A stretch of DNA of 10,115 nucleotides. Origin: CAZXMB01 sp964641715. Lineage in GTDB: Bacteria; Desulfobacterota; BSN033; UBA1163. The translations under genes were made by a program, and so were the position numbers. The notes beneath the pieces are model-generated. The model searched no databases, had not been told where the DNA came from, and saw nothing but the letters and a program-made list of their open reading frames with translations. Within the stretch, counting starts at the first letter, position 1. Each line of letters starts with the position of its first letter. The stretch spans positions 1 to 10,115 of the forward strand of contig CAZXMB010000111.1 in assembly GCA_964641715.1 (NCBI GenBank), written 5' to 3'. Shown here piece by piece: positions 7,113-10,115 of this stretch.

Positions 7113-7754
7113 TTATTTTTCGATTCCATTTCTGATCAATCCTACGATATCATCGACATGGCGCTCGATCTCAGGAGCCCTTGTCCAATGAAGGTTCAGT
7201 CCTGAGTCGAGATAGGGAACCGCATAAGCCTGCAAGAAACGATCCATCACTGCATCGATAAAGAAGGCAATCGCCTTCAGATCTACATCCTCTCGAATCT
7301 CACCCTTCTCCCTCCCCTCCAAGAGAAGGGAAGTTAGATATTCCGAAGAGAAGAGCCGGATCTTTTTAAGGAGTTCCTGCCGGAATGGAACCTCCCTTTC
7401 GAACATCATCTTCAGATAGATGCGGTAGATTAATGGATGGCGCTCTATGAAGTCCACAGCGGAAAGAAGCGATCTTCTGATCCTTTCAAAGGTCGGTTCC
7501 TCCCTCGTCTCCTGCTTCACCTGTTTCAATCTTTTTCGAACGAGTTCTACGGCATAGTCGAATATATAGAGGAAGAGGCTTTTTTTGTCGGTGAAATACT
7601 GGTAGATGGAACCCTTGGCAATGCCAAGTTTTGATACAATCAGGTTGATGCTAGCCCCCTGATATCCCTTTTCAGAGAACTCCTCAAGGGCTGCCTCCAA
7701 AACTCGCTTCTGCTTCTCCTTGGCCAGATTTAAAAAGGTCTTCTTTGCTTCCAT
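7113..7754 (-). CDS. TetR-family transcriptional regulator
   Basis: This 213-residue repressor has the TetR DNA-binding domain in residues about 15-67, with the helix-turn-helix around 37-56 (NLIVSKLGIAKGSIYQYFTD) and the usual KKSLFLYIFDYA helix after it. The rest is the all-helical ligand and dimer domain, with little sequence conservation, so the effector cannot be named. The ATG at 7754 is chosen since a palindromic operator and likely promoter lie just before it, and the longer TTG frame from 7811 would read through both. It precedes the ubiD-ubiA-ABC operon on the same strand with an 85-bp gap that holds a second copy of the operator. Autoregulation and control of the operon are therefore likely, though not shown. 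Confidence 0.93.
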   Translation of the reverse strand: MEAKKTFLNLAKEKQKRVLEAALEEFSEKGYQGASINLIVSKLGIAKGSIYQYFTDKKSLFLYIFDYAVELVRKRLKQVKQETREEPTFERIRRSLLSAVDFIERHPLIYRIYLKMMFEREVPFRQELLKKIRLFSSEYLTSLLLEGREKGEIREDVDLKAIAFFIDAVMDRFLQAYAVPYLDSGLNLHWTRAPEIERHVDDIVGLIRNGIEK

Positions 7755-7767
7755 AAGAAATAACTTT

Positions 7768-7783
7768 ATGACCAGTCGGTCAT
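7768..7783. promoter_or_regulatory. Palindromic TetR operator before tetR
   Basis: ATGACC-AGTC-GGTCAT is a perfect inverted repeat with 6-base arms and a 4-base centre, 14 bases upstream of the tetR ATG. It abuts the proposed -10 element at 7783-7788, the classical position for autorepression. Confidence 0.75.
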
Positions 7784-7811
7784 TTTTAAGATAAAAAAAA
7801 GAAAAAATCAA
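7783..7811 (-). promoter_or_regulatory. Possible tetR promoter
   Basis: On the minus strand TTGATT (7811-7806), 17 bases and TAAAAA (7788-7783) lead directly into the operator. The match is moderate and the strip is very A/T rich, so the exact hexamers are uncertain. Confidence 0.35.
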
Positions 7812-7882
7812 ACTCTTTTTCTTCTCCTAATCGCCTCAAATTAAATGCTACACGGCAACAGCCTCTTCAAACGGGGATTGTA

Positions 7883-8023
7883 ATGAGTCCACAAGCCGGG
7901 ATGGATTATCTCGAAATCATCTACTCATCATATAAGAAGGCCTCAAGGAAGCAAACGACCCTCATCCTTAACGAATTCTGCCTGAACTTTGGCGGAATAG
8001 CGGATCATAGACAATCAAAGTGA
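7883..8023 (+). pseudogene. N-terminal remnant of an integrase-type transposase
   Basis: The 46-codon frame (ATG 7883, TGA 8021-8023) encodes MDYLEIIYSSYKKASRKQTT followed by LILNEFCLNFGG. This looks like the start of rve-type transposases, which from memory begin with a YLxxIYxRYxKASRKxKxxILDEFC block followed by a GYxRKHAIRLL helix. Here the match ends abruptly after FGG, and nothing of the catalytic DDE domain follows. GGGGA stands before the ATG. I cannot name the IS family, and no terminal inverted repeats were found around it. It marks past mobile-element activity next to the decayed recD2 and tct genes. Confidence 0.5.
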
Positions 8024-8036
8024 AGGCATCCCACCC

Positions 8037-8126
8037 TCAATATTTTTTGTAAGTGACTCTCATCTTTTCCCGGTTGCCCTCCAGCATCCAAAAATCTTCG
8101 AGGACTGCCTCCACGGTTGTTGTCAT
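8037..8126 (-). CDS. Very short hypothetical ORF (29 codons)
   Basis: On the minus strand an ATG at 8126 with GAGGG 4 bases upstream opens a 29-residue frame (MTTTVEAVLEDFWMLEGNRE and nine more residues) ending in TGA. The composition is protein-like and a TATAAT hexamer lies about 20 bases further up. I recognise no family; it may be the start of a gene cut off by the surrounding rearrangements, or chance. The rest of 7755-8228 holds only the tetR control region and the transposase remnant. Confidence 0.2.
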   Translation of the reverse strand: MTTTVEAVLEDFWMLEGNREKMRVTYKKY

Positions 8127-8174
8127 TTGCCCTCTTCTGGGATTATAATTTGCAAAAATTTACCAAAAAATGCC

Positions 8175-8204
8175 TTTCAATAATTTTCAGTAAGAGTTTA
8201 TAAT
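8175..8204 (+). promoter_or_regulatory. Promoter-like sequence before the recD2 remnant
   Basis: TTTCAA (8175-8180), 18 bases, then a perfect TATAAT (8199-8204), lying about 25 bases before the first codons of the recD2 remnant and followed by AAGGG (8221-8225) as a possible ribosome site. It may be the former recD2 promoter. Confidence 0.35.
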
Positions 8205-8228
8205 TGTTCAACGAGACTTTAAGGGAAA

Positions 8229-9200
8229 TTGCATGCCCACCATATCTATGTTTTTCTTGAAAGTATTTTCTACCACAACGAAGAAAATGGCTTTTTTGTT
8301 TCCAAACTCCAGGAGAAAAGGAAGAGGGAGTTTACAACTATCGTGGGAAACCTCCCAGGCATCAATCCCGGGGAATCCCTGAAATTGACTGGCAGGTGGG
8401 TCCATAATAGGAAATTGAGGGAACAATTCCAGTTGAGAAGTTTGAGGTTACCCCACCCGCTACCATTCATGGAATCCAAAAGTACCTTGGATATCATTGA
8501 AAAGAAACCCGGGTGGTTTTCAGAGGTTGAGAGAATTGGTCCTAAAAGGATTGCTATGATCACAAAAGCCTGGGAGGAGCAGAAGAAGACAAAGTAGACA
8601 ATGATCTTTCTTCAGGGTCACGGAGTGAGCGCCGCTTATTCAGCAAAACATAGGAATTGATTCCAATTTCCCGATTAGAGTTAAATGCAGGAGTTATTTA
8701 TGTCTTGAATCAATTGACCGAAGAAGGCCATGTGTACTTTCCGAAAAGAGGGTTGATTCCGAAAGCCAAAGAGATATTATTAGTAGAGCTATTACAGAAC
8801 TGTCTGGTGAAAAAGAGATTTTTATTGAGAACGTAAATGATCAAAAGGCAGTCTATCTCGCTTCGTTTCGTAAGGCAGAAACCGGGCTCGCTCAAAGATT
8901 GAAAGGCGTTAAAAGAATACTCCTCAAATATTAGACCGATAAATCTTGGAAAGGCGATCGATTGGGTTCAGAAGAAGCTCAATATAGAACTGGCTAAGAA
9001 ACAGAAGGAGGAAGTTGCCCTTGGGGTCACGTCAAAGGTTTTGGTTATTACCGGAGGCCGAGGGACCGGGAAAACGACCGTGATAAATGCGATATTGAGA
9101 ATATTTCTTGCCGCTCCCACTGGTCGCGCAGCCAAAAGGATGAGCAAGAGGCTATGGGTTGGGAGGCGAAAACCACCCAAAGGCTCCTTGAATACACTAT
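8229..9200 (+). pseudogene. recD2: Decayed and truncated recD2 (RecD/TraA-type SF1B DNA helicase)
   Basis: Pieces of one RecD2 protein follow each other in the right order but in changing frames. First comes the N-terminal OB-like part (FYHNEENGFFVSKLQ, IVGNLPGINPGESLKLTGRW). A one-base shift near 8430 leads to TPPATIHGIQKYLG, and a deletion of roughly 20-25 codons at 8485-8492 joins this to TLDIIEKKPGWFSEV and the helix-hairpin-helix segment RIGPKRIAMITKAWEEQK. A TAG at 8595-8597 interrupts. Then come MIFLQGHGVSAAYSAK, GVIYVLNQLTEEGHVYFPK, AITELSGEKEIFIENV and, near 8940-9150, AIDWVQKKLNIELAKKQKEE and Walker A GGRGTGKTT, with the usual GGPGTGKTT proline replaced by arginine. A second small deletion fuses NAILRIF to LAAPTGRAAKRMS (motif Ia). 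The last match is EAKTTQRLLEYT near 9197. The remaining helicase half (Walker B DEAS and motifs III-VI) is absent. Clearly non-functional. Confidence 0.88.
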
Positions 9201-9217
9201 ACGAGGATGTAGGAGAT

Positions 9218-9586
9218 ACGAAAGGGAAAAGGATCAGGCTATTTTTATTGGATTTGTGTCCGTGGCTCTGGGTCTCGGGTTTCTTTCCACTCTATCAGAA
9301 GCACAGACCAAATATCCCACTCGCCCCATCCAATTCATTTGCCCATGGGGTGCAGGAGGGGGAACAGACTGCGTCGCTCGCATGCTCGCCATCCTTCTCG
9401 AAAAGGATTTGGGCCAACCTGTAACCGTGGCGAACAGAACAGGTGGAGGAGGGGCGGTGGGCCATACCGCTGGTATAGCGGCGGCTCCAGATGGCTACAC
9501 AATGACCATTGTCACCGTAGAGATCACCATGATGCATTGGATGGGATTGGCTCGAGTCTCCTATAAGGACTTCAAGCCTGTCGCAT
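9218..9586 (+). pseudogene. tctC-like remnant (tripartite tricarboxylate transporter binding protein, N-terminal third)
   Basis: The intact family member (about 320 residues) is a periplasmic receptor for organic acids of the Bug/TctC type. Here one sees a signal peptide (FVSVALGLGFLSTLSEAQ), then YPTRPIQFICPWGAGGGTD, the family's ligand-loop hallmark, and later LGQPVTVANRTGGGGAVGHT, AAPDGYT and YKDFKPVA. The match stops there and the tctB start follows directly, so about 200 codons have been deleted. The start also looks damaged: AGGAG (9211-9215) precedes ACG (9218-9220), possibly a mutated ATG, followed by KGKRIRLFL in one frame and the rest in another, which suggests a shift in the T run near 9241-9247. 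The signal-peptide-bearing part is in frame from about 9241 to 9586. Confidence 0.82.
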
Positions 9587-10055
9587 TTGAATATCGAGAC
9601 GACGAAAAAAAACGACATTACTGCGGCAATTATCTTCATTGCACTGGGTGTCTTCATCTTTACTCAAACCATCCACTATTTCTCCCCCCTGAGAAAGGAC
9701 ATCCCGGGCCGGATCTATTTCCAAATATCCTTGTCCTTCTCTTCATCGGCTTCGGCATCGCCCTTATCTTGAAGGCTCGGAAAGTCAGGTCGAACGAAAT
9801 GGTAGATACTTCTCAAAAGCCAATGCGGATTTCTAATGCCCTCTTCGTTTTTGGAATTGCTATCGCCTATGTCGCTGTCGTCAACACCGTTGGTTTTCTT
9901 ATCACCAGCGCTGTCCTCCTCTTTCTTTTGATGAAAAAAATAGGAGTGACTATTTTCAAAAGTGCAATCGCAAGTATCATTATTACGCTCTTCATCAATC
10001 TGATGTTCTCAAAAATTCTCAGGTCCCACTCCCCTATGGAATACCGGGATGGTGA
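9587..10055 (+). pseudogene. tctB-like remnant (small membrane subunit of the tripartite tricarboxylate transporter)
   Basis: TctB is the four-helix small subunit of about 150 residues. A TTG-started frame gives DITAAIIFIALGVFIFTQTI, the first helix. A one-base shift close to 9694 then continues as GHPGPDLFPNILVLLFIGFG, helix 2, and two more helices ending INLMFSKIL near 10020. A second one-base shift leads to VPLPYGIPGW and the TGA at 10053-10055, a usual TctB ending. Only two single-base changes break it, so this gene is far less decayed than tctC and a sequencing error at either shift should be excluded. The gene directly abuts the deleted tctC. Confidence 0.8.
9763..9778 (+). repeat. 16-bp direct repeat, copy 2
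   Basis: CTTATCTTGAAGGCTC within the tctB remnant, identical to 7083-7098. Here it encodes part of the ILKAR segment after the second helix, so this copy is explained by coding sequence. Confidence 0.5.
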
Positions 10056-10115
10056 TGGTAATGGGTGTGATCGGTTACTTCCTCGAAGCAAATGGTTTCC
10101 CAGTGGCACCTGTTG
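10049..10115 (+). pseudogene. Fragment of tctA (large membrane subunit), entered internally
   Basis: From ATG 10049 the frame reads MVMVMGVIGYFLEANGFPVAPV and leaves the window. This matches a region of TctA located, from memory, around residue 390-430 of its 500 (GxxGYxxxxxGFPxAPxxLG), not its N-terminus. It follows the tctB stop directly, so most of tctA appears to have been deleted, in the same way as tctC. Only 67 bases are visible, hence the moderate confidence. Confidence 0.6.

Noticed and set aside
9295..9657. A 120-codon minus-strand frame across the tctC remnant
   Set aside because: Antisense to clear TctC sequence, no family features, no ribosome site.
9867..10109. An 80-codon minus-strand frame at the right edge
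   Set aside because: It is antisense to the tctB/tctA remnants and shows no protein family character.

Overview
The window reads as a piece of an anaerobic, Gram-negative-type bacterial chromosome. A Desulfobacterota (delta-proteobacterial) origin is my best guess. It rests on the combination of an IclR regulator with sugar-acid-type dehydrogenase, a corrinoid/URO-D-type remnant, a UbiD/UbiA quinone pair, a TetR regulator and tripartite tricarboxylate transporter genes, not on any single marker. No rRNA, tRNA or CRISPR array was seen.

Left part (1-2172). A truncated IclR-family regulator on the minus strand is divergent from a zinc-dependent medium-chain dehydrogenase on the plus strand that resembles L-galactonate-5-dehydrogenase and its relatives. 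The short AT-rich space between them holds a good sigma70-like promoter for the regulator (TTGACA, 17 bases, TATAAG). After the dehydrogenase stop lies a headless C-terminal fragment of a uroporphyrinogen-decarboxylase/MtaA-like protein.

Centre (2279-7754, all minus strand). A TetR regulator is followed by a tightly packed operon: UbiD-type prenylated-FMN decarboxylase, UbiA-type prenyltransferase, then a complete NitT/TauT-like ABC importer (lipid-anchored or periplasmic binding protein, ATPase, permease). Gene spacings are 4 bp, 9 bp, a 4-bp ATGA overlap and 3 bp, so co-translation is likely. The same palindrome, TGACC-N4-GGTC(A/G), lies just upstream of both tetR and ubiD, so the regulator probably controls itself and the operon. 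UbiD plus UbiA is the pair needed for the late steps of menaquinone (futalosine route) or ubiquinone synthesis. The importer being locked into this operon suggests that it brings in a ring precursor or a related aromatic compound; this is inference and is the most interesting idea in the window.

Right part (7812-10115). This is a gene graveyard on the plus strand. It holds the N-terminus of an integrase-type transposase, a recD2 (RecD/TraA helicase) gene broken by frameshifts, stops and deletions and cut off after roughly its first half, and then remnants of a tctC-tctB-tctA transporter operon with internal deletions and frameshifts. The contrast between the intact minus-strand operon and this decayed strip is sharp. 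Strict gene calling would report several small false genes here.
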